Shown: positions 63,882-64,000 of the stretch, piece after piece
How positions within the stretch are numbered: position 1 is the stretch's first letter
Layout: each line of letters starts with the position of its first letter
NCBI GenBank assembly: GCA_012295275.1
Contig: CM022677.1
Span: 23,011,253 to 23,075,252 of the forward strand
Length of the DNA: 64,000 nucleotides
Direction of reading: 5' to 3'
Origin: Chrysomallon squamiferum
Taxonomy: Eukaryota > Mollusca > Gastropoda > Neomphalida > Peltospiridae
Notes under the pieces: model-generated
The model's input: the letters and a program-made list of their open reading frames with translations, nothing else
Databases searched by the model: none
What the model was told of the DNA's origin: nothing
Made by a program: the position numbers and the translations under genes

Positions 63882-64000
63882 CTCACATTCATACACCTTA
63901 CAGTTAATTTGTTTATTTATCAGGAGGAGAAGGAGGAGGAGGCTTAGGCACCGCGAAGACAAAGAAAGGCTTACAGGACGTAAAAACATTCTAGAAATTG
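61737..64000 (+). CDS. Gene 9: single-TSR transmembrane protein, partial (runs off right edge)
   Basis: Exons: 61737-61788 (leader [17 protein letters not shown]), 61922-61969, 62243-62272 ([11 protein letters not shown]), 62529-62696 (TSR, 56 codons), 63116-63145, 63409-63496 (transmembrane), 63924-64000 (tail, open at the window end). All phases join. The TSR reads [11 protein letters not shown] with six cysteines and a very basic [11 protein letters not shown] segment. The helix is [19 protein letters not shown]. The tail starts with K, six arginines and LRHRED, a strong stop-transfer signal. The leader and its 5' flank resemble those of gene 8 (GAGTTGGAAAATATG against GAAGTTGTAAAATATG). 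The family tail motif should lie beyond the window. Confidence 0.78.
62753..62822. repeat. (TATG)n microsatellite
   Basis: About 70 bases of TATG directly after the TSR exon of gene 9, continuing as degenerate TATG/TG to about 62970. Confidence 0.93.
63717..63878. repeat. (TA)n tracts before the tail exon of gene 9
   Basis: Two TA runs of about 60 and 50 bases flank a short CA-rich spacer. Confidence 0.93.

Overview
The window is animal nuclear DNA. It is very AT-rich and full of microsatellites (ATT, CT/GA, CA/TG, TA, TATG), and its genes are split into many small exons with GT-AG introns. There is no operon structure, and I saw no rRNA, tRNA or CRISPR array. The taxon cannot be fixed from the sequence. 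A lophotrochozoan such as a mollusc is my weak guess. One degenerate non-LTR retrotransposon fragment supports an invertebrate host.

All convincing coding sequence belongs to one tandem family of nine single-pass membrane proteins. I assembled them by joining exons whose phases fit; seven are complete and two run off the window edges. Each has a signal peptide, an optional GON domain (the module otherwise known from the C-terminus of ADAMTS9/ADAMTS20/GON-1), one to eight thrombospondin type 1 repeats (TSRs), sometimes a stalk of very small exons, one transmembrane helix and a short tail. I saw no metalloprotease domain. Every extracellular exon junction is phase 1 except inside GON, where the junctions are phase 0. 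TSR and stalk exons can therefore be added or skipped without breaking the frame.

Layout: gene 1 (398-2543, minus, runs off the left edge, GON); gene 2 (4376-6567, plus, 2 TSRs); gene 3 (7846-16784, plus, GON + 8 TSR exons); gene 4 (19922-29370, minus, GON + 8 TSRs, convergent with gene 3); gene 5 (31203-34300, plus, 1 TSR); gene 6 (35802-40323, plus, 3 divergent TSRs); gene 7 (42945-50220, minus, 1 TSR + 13 stalk mini-exons); gene 8 (52298-60195, plus, 1 TSR + 15 stalk mini-exons after it); gene 9 (61737-64000, plus, 1 TSR, runs off the right edge). Most tails keep a short motif of the form aromatic-D-N-x-A-hydrophobic; in gene 7 it is a full NPxY.

The GON genes (1, 3, 4) and gene 2 share a promoter-like module with CRE-type TGACGT sites. 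The three GON genes also share an apparent 6-nt microexon between the leader exon and the first GON exon. Signs of active turnover include tandem copies of TSR exon pairs in gene 3, a truncated TSR exon copy in gene 4, a 0.5-kb triple mini-exon duplication in gene 8, a 1-nt frameshift in one TSR exon of gene 3, and orphan GON and leader fragments. The whole looks like a rapidly evolving family of cell-surface adhesion or recognition receptors. Ligands and function are unknown.
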